This document shows positions 36,301 through 41,545 of a stretch of 64,000 nt of DNA, one piece after another. The DNA is from Bolinopsis microptera. Its lineage: Eukaryota; Ctenophora; Tentaculata; Lobata; Bolinopsidae. Each line of letters begins with the position of its first letter. Within the stretch, counting starts at the first letter, position 1. The position numbers were made by a program, and so were the translations under genes. Location: the NCBI RefSeq assembly GCF_026151205.1, contig NC_087072.1, positions 15,724,169 through 15,788,168 on the forward strand, read 5' to 3'. The notes beneath the pieces are model-generated. The model searched no databases. It was given only the letters and a program-made list of their open reading frames with translations, and was not told the origin of the DNA.

Positions 36301-39012
36301 GGTGACGTCTTATCAACTGCAAGTCCACTAAAAGGACATAAGTTGCACTAATTATACACTAATTAGACACTAATTAGACACTTCTACAGGTTGTCCAGAT
36401 AAGGGGAGCTGCTCTGACGTGGTCTAATCAAGGCCCCACATTTAGAGCGTAAAGAAATTAAAACTAAAAGATTAAGAATTTGACCATACATTAGAAAAGA
36501 CTAAAAAAGGCCTGTCTTCGACTACGTTGGGTAACGTGGGTAACGCGAACGTGTTCTTGATAATTTATAATGGACACAGTTGTCTAGCAAGTAGTTACAT
36601 TCATTTCCATTTCTATGCTGTGACCTGTATCTAATATTTAGGATTGGAAACAGCATACATTAATGAACTGATACTCAACGAGGGATTTTGTCCAATAACT
36701 CGCTGTACTACGACATTTTCGTCAGAAGGAACTGGTACACAGTTGTTCCTTTACAACCTTACCATGTTAATTATTCAAAATTGTTTTGCCTTATATGGAG
36801 GTTAATGATATGGGGTAATTGAAACTTCAGTGGAAAGTTTACATTAAAAGAGAATAAAATATGAAGTTTTTCACCGAGTGGATTTGTAAAACTCATGCGA
36901 ATGATCTTACCCATATAATATGAATATCCTCTTTCCTCAATAAACTTTATCCCAAAAAGTAGCGAAATCTTGGGAAAATTGGGAGATTAGGTTTGGCCAC
37001 GATACAGTCACTATACGCCATACGGCATATAAACGGTGACCGTATCGTGGCCAAACATAATCTCCAAATTTCAAAAATTTAATTAATATCGGAAGAGAAA
37101 GCCAATAAGAACGTGTAATCAGCTTAAAAAGGAGGTCTACAAATGTACAGCATCCCTTGCAAGTTAGTCCCTTATCCCCGGTATATATTTAAAAACCTTA
37201 AACTAAATGTACCTTGTAAGCAGTGAGAGTGTGACCGTCCCTATCTATTGGTCCACTGTCTGTCCCTTTAGACCACGTGTTAGTTAACAGATCATACTTT
37301 GCCATCTTTACTTTAGTTCCATCCAGGTGGTACCCTCCGAACACCCAGTAGGTATGATCCACTAGAGCTCCACCGAAGCTAGCGCGTCCACCCGGCGATG
37401 AGGCTGCAAGTATGAGTCAGCAGATAGTTGACATGGTTCATGGATAAAAAGAACACGACACATTGTGGTTGCAGCTTTTTTCCTGGCATATGTCATAAAA
37501 TGCCATCATATATTATTTGTCGACATAATATTGATATCAAATTTCTTAATAACATTATAACATGACAGCCACAGTTCCAAAAAACGGCAGATACTGTCGT
37601 TAACACAACACTTGATTATTATACTCACTGCTAGCTGCTCGGTAACTCCACCAATTGACAAGGGTATCAATCTCACAGTTATCTCCAGTAAAACCGTCAG
37701 GACACTCACAACCCCCAACTTTACACTGACCACCATTCTCACATTTACAGGTTGCTGTGTTACACAGATCACCTTGCCAACCAGCATTACAGACACACAC
37801 CCCACCAGTGCACTGACCTTGACCACTGCAGTCGTTGGGACAACCGTCAACTCTGCAAATAGTTATAATTAGGAACTTATGACATCGGGACTATTGTTAG
37901 AAACTCCAGACATAAACTCCAGACATAAACTATTCAGACATACTAGAAGGAAACATAATTAACTAACATAATTAACGTATTCCAAACCTATATGAGATAC
38001 TGAAACCATCATGGTTAACAAACTCGTCAGGTCTGAAAACTAAGTAGATGGAATTGGATGTGGAAACCATTTCTCGGTCCTGCTTTAGTAGTTGTATGTC
38101 ATCGTCTATTAGCAGTCCCCTGATGTGGTAGTGGAGATTAAGTGCCTTAAATTTTGATTGCATTAGGAAGAAAACGTTGTAACAATGCGATATTTGCAAG
38201 GCCAGGATACTCAATTTGTAGAAAATTTGTGAAAATACTAAAATTTCAAACCCAATTCATTGACAAGTAAAGAAAAATAGTTTCATACCCATAAACACCA
38301 ATGGTACGATCAAAGGGAGAGAGACCATCATGAAAATGAAGGAAATCCCAGCAACACTCTGTCATGAATTCATTCACATACAGTCTGATTGTTGTGCCCC
38401 TGAAAATTTACTAGATTAACATATTGATTCAAGTAAAACGTTCCAAGAAAATGGATACAAAGCAGAAAAGTCAAAGAATTTAAAATGAAAATTATGTGCA
38501 TTACACATCTTTATTTAAAACTTAAAATCAAATGAAATGCATAGCTTACACTGGAGATTCTATAAGTACTGAACATTGGGAGAGATTTGAGTATCCTTTC
38601 TTAGAAACACCATCCCACTCATTACTAAGGATGACGCCCTCATTATCAGTTATCCTAAAAAGTAGTTGAATAATTATTAATTTAACTTTAAACCATAGAA
38701 AAATAATCCCTGGTTTATTGAGCCTCTACGTTATAGGGGATATCAAACGATTGTTGATGATCAAAAAGATTGTGCATCTAAAACAATAAACTTTCAAATG
38801 TATCTCTGGGATCTCAGTAAACTGTAAATTAAGAACTACCTTTTTCTCAACTGGCATATGGCACATGATATTTCATAAGACCCAGTGCTATTGGTACATG
38901 CACATTTATCAAGAATGCAAGGTCCAGTGCATGATCTGCAGACTTCAGAGACTACAACTTGAAAGTAAAGTATAAAATATATCCCTGCCGCGCACAACTT
39001 CCATATTCTCAT
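9125..39012 (-). CDS. ATRN: attractin-family multidomain transmembrane protein (25-exon gene)
   Basis: I joined 25 coding exons (listed separately) with GT-AG borders and matching phases into one frame of 1184 codons plus stop. Order: signal peptide (1-24), Cys-rich EGF-like segment, CUB (about 60-174), EGF pair (175-245), Kelch propeller (about 250-590), PSI/Cys-rich repeats (about 590-838), two laminin-type EGF (839-935), a membrane-proximal beta-rich region, one TM helix (about 1059-1078) and a tail of about 105 residues. This is the attractin/attractin-like architecture; by family knowledge these are cell-surface proteins acting with E3 ligases and melanocortin-type or developmental signalling in vertebrates. 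Vertebrate attractins are about 1400 aa and have a C-type lectin domain between PSI units; I find no exon for it here. ATRN versus ATRNL1 cannot be separated. Intron 12 hosts two OAS-family genes on the same strand. Confidence 0.88.
9462..9598 (-). CDS. ATRN: attractin exon 24: cytoplasmic tail
   Basis: Basic juxtamembrane segment (KIRYSQYRTQRNLEIQLQE), then RPF, as in the attractin tail. Acceptor CTTATTTCAG, donor GTCAGT. The preceding intron contains the 2.9-kb inverted repeat. Confidence 0.8.
9771..9846. repeat. 20-bp minisatellite, about 4 copies
   Basis: Near-perfect tandem copies of CTGCTGCCTACCATCACATA in attractin intron 24, just outside the left arm of the giant inverted repeat. Confidence 0.9.
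9886..12814. mobile_element. 2.9-kb long-terminal-inverted-repeat (foldback) element
   Basis: The left arm (about 9886-11050) is repeated in inverse complement in the right arm (about 11480-12814). Long stretches are identical, for example 9930-10830 against 11880-12780. Outer ends read GTACAGACAGATCCG on both sides, next to TA, which would suit a TA target duplication. The right arm has about 220 bp of extra sequence (11655-11880) with a short direct duplication. The centre (about 11050-11480) has no transposase. It sits in the attractin intron between the TM and tail exons. Best read as a non-autonomous DNA transposon with arms over 1 kb. Confidence 0.8.
12947..13046 (-). CDS. ATRN: attractin exon 23: transmembrane helix
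   Basis: Encodes NQIDLKQFF followed by a hydrophobic helix of about 20 residues, the characteristic attractin TM entry. Acceptor TTATTTCAG, donor GTGCTT. Confidence 0.85.
13047..14483. other. attractin intron 22 sequence, no feature recognised
   Basis: Non-coding, AT-rich. No exon that fits the attractin frame is seen in this part of the intron. Confidence 0.4.
14484..14632. mobile_element. MITE, GGGGTCGTTCAC family, copy 2
   Basis: A 149-bp sister of 7610-7810: starts GGGGTCGTATTACGTAATC, ends GTGAATGACCCC, and shares the middle segment TTTTGACACAATAGCTATG. Its G runs are much shorter, which shows that those runs expand or contract between copies. Confidence 0.78.
15242..15340 (-). CDS. 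ATRN: attractin exon 22: membrane-proximal region
   Basis: Encodes SRYDWDLRAAELRLYLEF and onward, ending RTLRIE. Found by looking for the stretch expected between exons 21 and 23; phase 0 on both sides fits. The acceptor CACCTTTAAG and donor GTTAGA are weaker than the others, so this exon is less certain. Confidence 0.6.
16242..16385 (-). CDS. ATRN: attractin exon 21: membrane-proximal beta region
   Basis: Encodes MTKLNASITEDVMIEIVV, then YTEFNLNTTMFYLGNS, with several N-glycosylation sequons. Acceptor CTTTCAG, donor GTATGT; phase 0 both ends. Confidence 0.78.
16597..16691 (-). CDS. ATRN: attractin exon 20: post-EGF region
   Basis: Encodes GYEGDPKKDGGTCF and onward, the conserved exit from the last laminin-EGF. 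Acceptor TTAATTAG, donor GTAATA. Confidence 0.8.
16894..17067 (-). CDS. ATRN: attractin exon 19: laminin-EGF 1 end and laminin-EGF 2
   Basis: KNCDSCVDGYYGDA, then CHCSEHSEPFC and CDTCIKG. Acceptor ATTTCAG, donor GTAATT. Confidence 0.9.
17860..17965 (-). repeat. tRNA-derived SINE-like sequence
   Basis: Read on the minus strand, CATTGGCAAGATTATC resembles a degenerate box A, and GGTCCGGGTTCGAATTC about 25 bp later matches a pol III box B/T-loop, with CTCGCATGCAGAAGG between them as in a tRNA-Ala-like anticodon arm. The acceptor stem does not pair, so it is not a working tRNA. Likely a SINE head in the attractin intron; its 3' extent is unclear. Confidence 0.5.
18254..18312. repeat. 28-bp direct duplication beside exon 18
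   Basis: The unit CATGACACGTGACACTGCAA with TTATCC is present twice in tandem, ending about 7 bp from the exon 18 donor. Confidence 0.85.
18319..18430 (-). CDS. ATRN: attractin exon 18: laminin-EGF 1, first half
   Basis: CPLCQCNGHSNC, then CDQCQGDTRG, typical laminin-EGF spacing. Acceptor TTTGTCAG, donor GTTTGT. Confidence 0.87.
18563..18696 (-). CDS. ATRN: attractin exon 17: PSI domain
   Basis: CSAHRNCTLCQAEPECGWC is a textbook PSI core. Donor GTAAGC. Confidence 0.85.
18926..19006 (-). CDS. ATRN: attractin exon 16: short linker
   Basis: Encodes DTSTYHARYPYGQCVKW. The frame is fixed by the phases of exons 15 and 17. Vertebrate attractin would have its C-type lectin domain near here; this exon is far too short for one. 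Confidence 0.7.
19037..19146. repeat. 21-bp minisatellite, about 5 copies
   Basis: Tandem copies of AGATACATATCTTAGTCTAG(T) in attractin intron 15, about 30 bp upstream of the exon 16 acceptor region. Confidence 0.9.
19814..19936 (-). CDS. ATRN: attractin exon 15: PSI repeat
   Basis: Encodes CSKCLGNEHMIRSCMWC. Acceptor TTAACACAG, donor GTCAGT. Confidence 0.82.
20108..20407 (-). CDS. ATRN: attractin exon 14: PSI/Cys-rich repeats
   Basis: A long exon with at least 14 Cys (CDEECVPGDGF, CHACQTRPDCVWD, CEHCKGQCVWD). Acceptor GTAACCCAG, donor GTAAGT. Confidence 0.82.
20812..20957. repeat. 10-bp minisatellite, about 14 copies, abutting a splice donor
   Basis: Tandem AAGTAACACT units with two variant copies. 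The array stops a few bases from the exon 13 donor (20964); in minus orientation each unit reads AGTGTTACTT. Confidence 0.92.
20965..21072 (-). CDS. ATRN: attractin exon 13: PSI/Cys-rich segment
   Basis: Encodes VCEDHTNKSRCLS, then ECGWNETTSNC, a PSI-like pattern. Acceptor ACTATCAG, donor GTTAGT. A 10-bp minisatellite begins immediately downstream of the donor. Confidence 0.78.
21073..22140. repeat. 3' flank of OAS gene 1, part of a tandem segmental duplication
   Basis: Blocks here match the flank of the second OAS gene at a constant offset of about 5.9 kb: TTATACCAAGTAAAACTAAG at 21456 and 27379, TTCATAACTTGATAAA near 21546 and 27467, and GCGATG(A)ACGGAT-type sequence near 21895 and 27812. 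The flanks are clearly more diverged than the coding parts. Confidence 0.7.
22141..23943 (-). CDS. OAS-family nucleotidyltransferase, gene 1 (no MATH domains)
   Basis: Single-exon, 600 codons from the ATG at 23941-23943. Residues 48-165 are about four 31-residue repeats starting SEGKVKS. The catalytic half begins near 290: GGSLGH at 318-323 (P-loop-like nucleotidyltransferase motif), S-D-I-D with D332/D334 as metal ligands, and third Asp D399 in DVDLIP. The OAS C-domain follows: KIKDMIRMVKHW at 448-459, CPVVRNPSNPSDNVAE near 538-553. This matches 2'-5'-oligoadenylate synthetases, which by family knowledge make 2'-5' oligo(A) from ATP on binding dsRNA; RNA binding here is not proven. No zinc ribbon of the cGAS type is seen. 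It lies in intron 12 of attractin, same strand, next to the 28-31 kb paralogue, with about 95 percent identity over the last 310 residues by eye. It lacks the MATH domains of that paralogue. Confidence 0.88.
   Translation of the reverse strand: MSILENMGNSNKNMGNNNKKELVRIQTQRKLNITRSASNDKQQFMEVLSEGNQGSAVSGAHPKPSVKTSNDIKEVKKNESEGKVKSAGSKEHSKGSTKISDNKKELKNSQSEGKVKSTVSEEHPKASTDICDSKKQLVKIESEGKVISASSEENLRVSIIISNNFLKDLLKDLSEDPVLFFGGRETSRSQPPENLADLFERRQDGGGENDAVLSNILDTFQSSTSSYLTMNQLKQSFQGSLDAPLDVRLQGSMIERSVGDHPDFSVDGPEVKLQVNLSEGSIVRPELVKYEDNREIIEQIIDFCQTRLPFRVTRVAKGGSLGHDTATKSRSDIDLVLYSDDLPKTGHARWLPSIISALASLLKDAAMMLTKAEKSLPKLTLISTTQYSVQFTVGDMDVDLIPCYDWRNDYSSENLYQTIKEERPMDYIWYLSAACEKESDFIRKQPIKIKDMIRMVKHWRNGILWKDQFHRPSSLLLSLLVIGAHEDMVKKGASNLLITSEVMLQRLTDMIQRKHELRLEWSTNYSETARAMFPMKMCPVVRNPSNPSDNVAETGLQNWAQFPGEFTRWAHFIGVVRNRGTMADKQAKLNQINERLSSDF
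23944..27360. other. spacer between the two OAS genes, no gene recognised
   Basis: AT-rich intron sequence. I looked for remnants of MATH-domain coding sequence upstream of gene 1 and saw none. Short open frames at 24230-24481 and 26445-26893 (+) have no motif. Confidence 0.45.
27361..28049. repeat. 3' flank of the MATH-OAS gene, duplicated with 21.43-22.14 kb
   Basis: Syntenic blocks shared with the flank of gene 1 show that the duplication extended about 700 bp past the stop codon. That supports DNA-level tandem duplication rather than two independent retrocopies. Confidence 0.65.
28050..31067 (-). CDS. MATH-MATH-OAS fusion protein (OAS gene 2)
   Basis: Single-exon, 1005 codons, ATG at 31065-31067. 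Residues 1-45 are a basic Ser-Pro repeat (ARSPGLARSP). About 83-207 is a MATH/TRAF-like beta-sandwich (FSKMLYEGACSEPFTFGGHKW, then L-x-V-Y-L-S-L). About 243-350 is a second one (SSKFYMGGAHWQIRLFPNG). About 385-490 is a third, Cys/Trp-rich block I cannot name. One copy of the 31-residue linker repeat follows (541-570), then the OAS module: GGS at 723-725, D737/D739, third Asp D804, KIKDMIRMVKHW at 853-864. All catalytic ligands are present. MATH domains in TRAFs and SPOP bind receptor tails or substrates, so the fusion may couple oligonucleotide synthesis to a signalling scaffold; this is inference. Host intron and strand are the same as for gene 1. I am sure of the OAS fold, fairly sure of the MATH call. 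Confidence 0.87.
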   Translation of the reverse strand: MTSELVQRTKSPARTKSPGLARSPGLARSPALTRSPAKTPRPPSAVSTMSRELQEMHCFLRLNRVETCDDYTSAPPHLDYRPTRFRFLLGNFSKMLYEGACSEPFTFGGHKWELGLALNADYVKVYLSLDKAQMYPAGVQVALQFNLSLVNLLAPLKSLNISAREGAVFSKNGQCWGCQRFFKLVDVMNEPGFVRNDCLSLELECTIVSTMFQDIITLNPMDVNHDENAKLDKLDLLCSRESYHSSKFYMGGAHWQIRLFPNGDDEKARGKVSMFIKNDDKTNRRYMLECQFTLGELKDPYHVESRRLVTEFPPGSGIGRGVDSICETNKLKNFVSGDHIVVGVKILTLFYASEVVYKNPAIETRTHRDAEGVALLDLMDDQNFKWQLCVNRKALCDNTQAYEIALRLDGSMGRLMYVNYRCYGWICQLRWRVVLRAEGCTPVVLGPSIDIVWNEGAELLMTTPLPAEYSDKTIQILMEMRSCVLFEPSIDGCSAPEVETAVSARQTTDRERFVLERSWESKYLKYKKDSSTKDELMKIQSEGKQRSVGSEDHLKASMIISNNFVKDLLRDLSDDPVPFCGGRETSRSQPPEHLADVFERKQEGSGGNGAVVSNILDTFQSSSSTNLTMNQLRQSFQGSLDAPLNARLPSTTIDTIEKSVGDHPDFSVDGPEVKIQVNLTEGSQGSLVRPELVRYEDYREIIEQIIDFCQTRLPFRVTRVAKGGSLGHDTATKSRSDIDLVLYSDDLPKTGHARWLPSIISALASLLKDAQKMLTKAEKSLPKLTFISTTQYSVQFTVGDLDVDLIPCYDWRNDYSSQNLYQTIKEERPMDYIWYLSAACEKESDFIRKQPIKIKDMIRMVKHWRNGILWKDQFHRPSSLLLSLLVIGAHEDMVKKGASNLLITSESMLQRLTDMIQRKHELRLEWSTNYSETARAMFPMKTCPVVRNPSNPSDNVAETGLQNWTQFPGEFTRWAHFIGVVKNRGTMAAKQAKLNVIVQRLSSDF
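31068..31711. promoter_or_regulatory. presumed promoter/leader of the MATH-OAS gene
   Basis: This 640-bp gap separates the MATH-OAS start codon from attractin exon 12. A CACGTGACTCAG block near 31507 combines an E-box with a partial AP-1-like site. An acceptor-like ATATACCAG lies about 12 bp upstream of the start codon on the minus strand, so a spliced leader is possible. No TATA box is assigned. Confidence 0.3.
31712..31867 (-). CDS. ATRN: attractin exon 12: last Kelch blade
   Basis: GQGSFTYNNSVYFFGGYNGK motif; acceptor TGCACTCAG, donor GTGAGT. It is followed by the 10.6-kb intron that holds the two OAS-family genes. Confidence 0.87.
32112..32266 (-). CDS. ATRN: attractin exon 11: Kelch blade
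   Basis: AAVGMVGRNLVVLGGAHLSK motif. Donor GTAAGA. The acceptor AATTTCAG lies at the edge of a tandem array that repeats the acceptor sequence itself (see 32267-32545). Confidence 0.85.
32267..32545. repeat. tandem array of a 3' splice site (about 10 copies, 26-28 bp)
   Basis: Units read GTTACTCCTGAAATAAAGG on the plus strand. On the coding (minus) strand each unit is CCTTTATTTCAG followed by GAGTAACC, essentially a copy of the true exon 11 acceptor and first exon bases (AATTTCAG then GAGCAACC). The array therefore presents about ten decoy acceptors directly upstream of the real one. Confidence 0.88.
32546..33601. other. attractin intron 10 sequence with a small foldback
   Basis: Apart from an inverted repeat at about 33026-33102 (arms beginning GTAGCCAAGGGGAATTTTGG, about 35-bp loop), nothing is recognised here. 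Confidence 0.5.
33602..33910 (+). mobile_element. Helitron-like element, short copy
   Basis: A 309-bp element that starts with TC (TCTTACTATATATAAAGCG), ends with CTAG, and stands between A (33601) and T (33911), the Helitron insertion pattern. A short hairpin (ACCCTATTTTAGGGT) lies about 15 bp before CTAG, also Helitron-like. The same two ends flank the 2.4-kb element at 59402-61837. No Rep/helicase is encoded, so it is non-autonomous. Confidence 0.75.
33911..34335. other. attractin intron 10, no feature recognised
   Basis: Non-coding sequence; no motif seen. Confidence 0.4.
34336..34456 (-). CDS. ATRN: attractin exon 10: Kelch blade
   Basis: VFGGLNTTRIMGENEQYW. The acceptor at TCTCGCAG was chosen because it preserves phase; the earlier TTTTAG would not. 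Confidence 0.78.
35048..35133 (-). CDS. ATRN: attractin exon 9: Kelch, between blades
   Basis: Encodes RFLKFEDGRIYHGRYAPS and following residues. Acceptor TTACTGACAG, donor GTAAGT. Confidence 0.82.
35441..35617 (-). CDS. ATRN: attractin exon 8: Kelch blade
   Basis: GHCAVLVNSTIYYIGGIDSK, followed by YDVETNVWKVIG: a full Kelch unit. Acceptor CTTCTACAG, donor GTTATT. Confidence 0.87.
35887..36023 (-). CDS. ATRN: attractin exon 7: Kelch blade
   Basis: NYLIMFGGQMNYQITDELW motif; donor GTAACA. Phase 0 entry. Confidence 0.87.
36192..36250. promoter_or_regulatory. cluster of CACGTG E-boxes in an attractin intron
   Basis: Three CACGTG palindromes within about 60 bp. Two belong to a perfect 11-bp-arm inverted repeat, TCACGTGACAC with its complement around GTCAATG. 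TCACGTGA is the preferred site of USF/MITF/TFE-type bHLH-zip factors. Function is not shown. Confidence 0.35.
36980..37066. repeat. short foldback (MITE-like) in attractin intron 6
   Basis: Inverted arms of about 24 bp (GGAGATTAGGTTTGGCCACG and its complement) with a loop of about 37 bp. No coding content; no target duplication assigned. Confidence 0.65.
37213..37403 (-). CDS. ATRN: attractin exon 6: Kelch blade
   Basis: Encodes a Kelch motif (YWVFGGYHLDGTK, then WSKG) with the double Gly. Acceptor ATACTTGCAG, donor GTACAT. Confidence 0.87.
37629..37852 (-). CDS. ATRN: attractin exon 5: EGF domains and entry to Kelch region
   Basis: Two consecutive EGF-like units (CPNDCSGQGQC to GDLC; CKCENGGQC to GDNC). 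Acceptor TATTTGCAG, donor GTGAGT. Confidence 0.88.
37988..38119 (-). CDS. ATRN: attractin exon 4: end of CUB
   Basis: Encodes YLVFRPDEFVNHDGFSISY, the last CUB strands. The donor GTTTGG at 37987 was chosen over a later GTTAAT because only it keeps phase with exon 5. Confidence 0.75.
38289..38399 (-). CDS. ATRN: attractin exon 3: CUB core
   Basis: Acceptor ATTTTCAG, donor GTATGA. Encodes the CUB signature ECCWDFLHFHDG, with conserved Cys and the DFLxFxDG turn. Confidence 0.85.
38550..38654 (-). CDS. ATRN: attractin exon 2: start of CUB domain
   Basis: Acceptor ACTTTTTAG, donor GTAAGC. Encodes the first CUB strands (ITDNEGVILSNEWDG, then a Cys). Confidence 0.82.
38840..39012 (-). CDS. ATRN: attractin exon 1: start codon, signal peptide, Cys-rich segment
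   Basis: The ATG at 39010-39012 opens a hydrophobic leader (MRIWKLCAAGIYFILYF) followed by Cys-rich EGF-like sequence (CRSCTGPC). Donor GTAGTT after AAAAAG; the exon ends with two bases of a codon. Confidence 0.8.
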
Positions 39013-39418
39013 GACCTACATCTGAGAAGTAATGAAGATTAGAACTGAATCAATAAAATCAAATCAAAATACTAAAAGAAGAATCACTTTACAAATCTTC
39101 TAAGAACAAAACCAAAAAATAATCGTTACGTTAATTGCTAGTAGATAAGGATGTCTGATGAAGTGTGCTGTCATTTTAATCTCCTACTTCGTAACTTGGC
39201 TATCATACAAAGAAACATTACTGCCCTTGTCCTTCCATGTGATACCTAGCACCATAATGCATATGCAATATTCTAGTATATGTCCAGTCCAAACCATTTT
39301 TTGTTTCAAGCCTTTGTCAGTGTACAAGTTTTGGATCCTTTATAGAGCAGAACTAATTAATTAATTGTTCATTATCGCAAAACCTATCATTTGGGCTAGA
39401 TAAAGGAAGATACTGGAA
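39013..39418. other. region upstream of attractin, no gene recognised
   Basis: Presumed promoter or 5' UTR side of the attractin gene. No TATA box or upstream exon identified. Confidence 0.35.
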
Positions 39419-39746
39419 CAGTGGTGTAACGAAGGGCCCGCCAACCCCGCTGTACGAGGGGTGCCGTCTTAGGGGGGGGGGGGGGGGGGGGGCATCAAAT
39501 CGTCGTTTGAATGTGGGACAATTTTGAAAAACCAACTGAGGTACTAGAAAAACTGCAAGTTTTGCTCTAGAAACACGCTTTTTTGAATATTTTATCCTCT
39601 AAAATCACCTAATTTGTTCAATTTTAGGGAGGGGCGCCAAAAGGCGGAGGTGCCAAAAGGCAGGGGGCGCCAACAGGGGCGCCTTTTCTCGGGGGGGGGG
39701 GGGGGGGGGGGGGGGGGGAGCGCCAACAGGCAACGTTATGCCACTG
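39419..39746. mobile_element. hAT-like MITE, CAGTGGCGTAACG family, copy 1
   Basis: Ends CAGTGGTGTAACG and CGTTATGCCACTG form terminal inverted repeats, flanked by the perfect 8-bp repeat TACTGGAA (39411-39418 and 39747-39754). Two internal poly(G) runs (about 39471-39491 and 39691-39719) make it 328 bp, against 288 bp in the sister copies. The CAGTGG-type end plus 8-bp duplication indicates hAT. Confidence 0.88.
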
Positions 39747-39754
39747 TACTGGAA

Positions 39755-40161
39755 TCATATCACACATATCCACAATCTTACATCAAACGCCTGATCGACG
39801 ACAAAGTCACCAGACTAAATCAGGAAACCTGGTTAACTGATGAACCCAGTCACACCAAATAGGGGAAGGAAGAAAAATTCAAACAATATACACATAATTA
39901 AATATAACAATGACCCTATATAAAAATTCAATATAAAAATTCAATAAAAATCTTAGAAAATTTCATAAAAACCCTTTGTAGTAGGATACAAAAGTGATAA
40001 TTACTTTATTGAGTACACAATAGTTGTAATTCTGAAATAATTTAAGTTACACAATTCTAATTATTTACAAGTGTGTAGGGATAATTTAGAAATGTTATAT
40101 AATGCTAGTTTTAGAAAAATAGATAAATCGAGTTTGTATGGTTCAATCTTATTTTAAGGTC
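39755..40161. other. no gene recognised; probable LINE 3' tail
   Basis: AT-rich sequence following, on the minus strand, the stop codon of the LINE remnant at 40162. It may be that element's 3' UTR. Confidence 0.35.
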
Positions 40162-40882
40162 CTATAGCATTATGCACTTGCCAGTATTTGAGTGGAAATC
40201 TGGGCTCTTATAGTAGGCTGTATAATTTTCGTTCACAGAGAGAATTGAATGGATTGCTCTTGCTGTAGCAGTGAGTGTGGTAGGATCTAGAGTTTTGTTG
40301 GAGAGCAAACCGACTAGGTCAGTAATGTTTAGGGGATGGAAATTGAATTTTTCCCTAACTGAGGAGTAGAGCAAACAGTCAATCAATACGTGACTTTCGT
40401 CCTCAATAGGCTTGAGCCCTTTGCTGAAAAAGCAGTAGGTGCACCAACGTTCTTCTCTTGGTACAAGGGGGGTTTCGTATCTGCCCCTTTCGATGTAGAG
40501 GTTGTGGCAGCTGATACGAAACCTTGTCAGACTTTTTCGAACATCCGGTATATTGATAATTCGTAGGTATGCCTCTGGTTCGAAATCATGTTTAATTAAG
40601 TTATAGAATTCTAGTTTTGGCGAGGAGGCCTTGGCAGCTTTCCAGGTATTCACGAATTCTTCCCTCATGTTATGACTGATTTGGGTGGAGAGCTTAGATT
40701 TTGAGGAAGATGAGGGGGTGAAGTTGTATTTGGTGAGAAGCTTTGAGATGTTGGTATACCAAGGAAGTCCCAACATGATTTGTTCGTGAAATGCAGCACA
40801 GAGTAGTTCGTTTTCAGTGTTTTCAAGGCGACTATAGTAATCTATTGCAAGTTTGCAGGCTTCAAAGAATAGAGTAGTAGTA
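40162..40882 (-). pseudogene. LINE ORF2 C-terminal fragment
   Basis: Open frame on the minus strand, running without interruption from the edge of the hAT MITE at 40883 down to the stop at 40162. It carries the C-terminal features of non-LTR retrotransposon ORF2: an amphipathic region (KLAIDYYSRLENTENELLC) and RFRISCHNLYIERGRY, followed by a Cys/His cluster (CTYC, then H and C in ESHVLIDC). The reverse transcriptase and endonuclease are absent. The upstream end is cut exactly where the MITE is inserted, and nothing coding follows beyond the MITE. Confidence 0.7.
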
Positions 40883-41170
40883 CAGTGGCGTGACGAAGGG
40901 CCCTGCTGACCCCGCTGTGCAGGGGGGCGCCGTCTTAGGGGGGCGCCAAATCGTCGTTTGAATGTGGGACAATTTCGAAAACTTAACTAAAGTACTAGCA
41001 AAACTGCGCGTTTTGCTCTAGATACACACTTTTTTAGAGATTTTACCGGCGTATCCTCTAAAATCACCTAATTTGTTCAATTTTAGGGAGGGGCACCAAA
41101 AGGGGAGGGGGCGCCAACAGGGGGGCGCCTTTTCGGCAGGGGGGCGCCAACAGGCAACGTTACGCCACTG
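40883..41170. mobile_element. hAT-like MITE, copy 2
   Basis: 288 bp from CAGTGGCGTGACG to CGTTACGCCACTG, flanked by the 8-bp repeat TAGTAGTA (40875-40882 and 41171-41178). Same orientation as copy 1, inverse to copy 3. It has no long G runs. Confidence 0.9.
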
Positions 41171-41278
41171 TAGTAGTAGTAAAAGTAGCCAATTCAAATT
41201 GTTGGCCCTAAATTAATATCTAAATTTGATATTTTAACTATACTACCACTTTTTATCCCTCTTTCTCCAACAAATTGA

Positions 41279-41545
41279 CACAAACACATCAACATCATCA
41301 AAAATCTTATCACTACACTCGGCAACAACAGACAAAATTACAGAACTGCAGTGCACCTCATCACGGGATATTGTGGCTTAAACAAACACCTCCACACCAT
41401 TCGCAAATCAAGCACCAGTGCTTGTCCTATGTGCATCGACGGAGAGGAAACTGTCTCACACTTTTTAGGACAGTGTTCGGCTATTGCCCAAATAAGAAGT
41501 CAATATTTCCAGGACTATTACCTCTTCTTCTGTATCTTTGGTTAA
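41279..41545 (+). pseudogene. LINE C-terminal fragment (post-RT/RNase H region)
   Basis: This frame encodes TAVHLITGYCGLNKHLH, then CPMCIDGEETVSHFLGQC, a pattern typical of the C-terminal zinc-knuckle region of non-LTR retrotransposons. It is cut off by a stop at 41543-41545, and no upstream RT is present. Opposite strand to the 40162-40882 fragment and probably a different element. Confidence 0.65.
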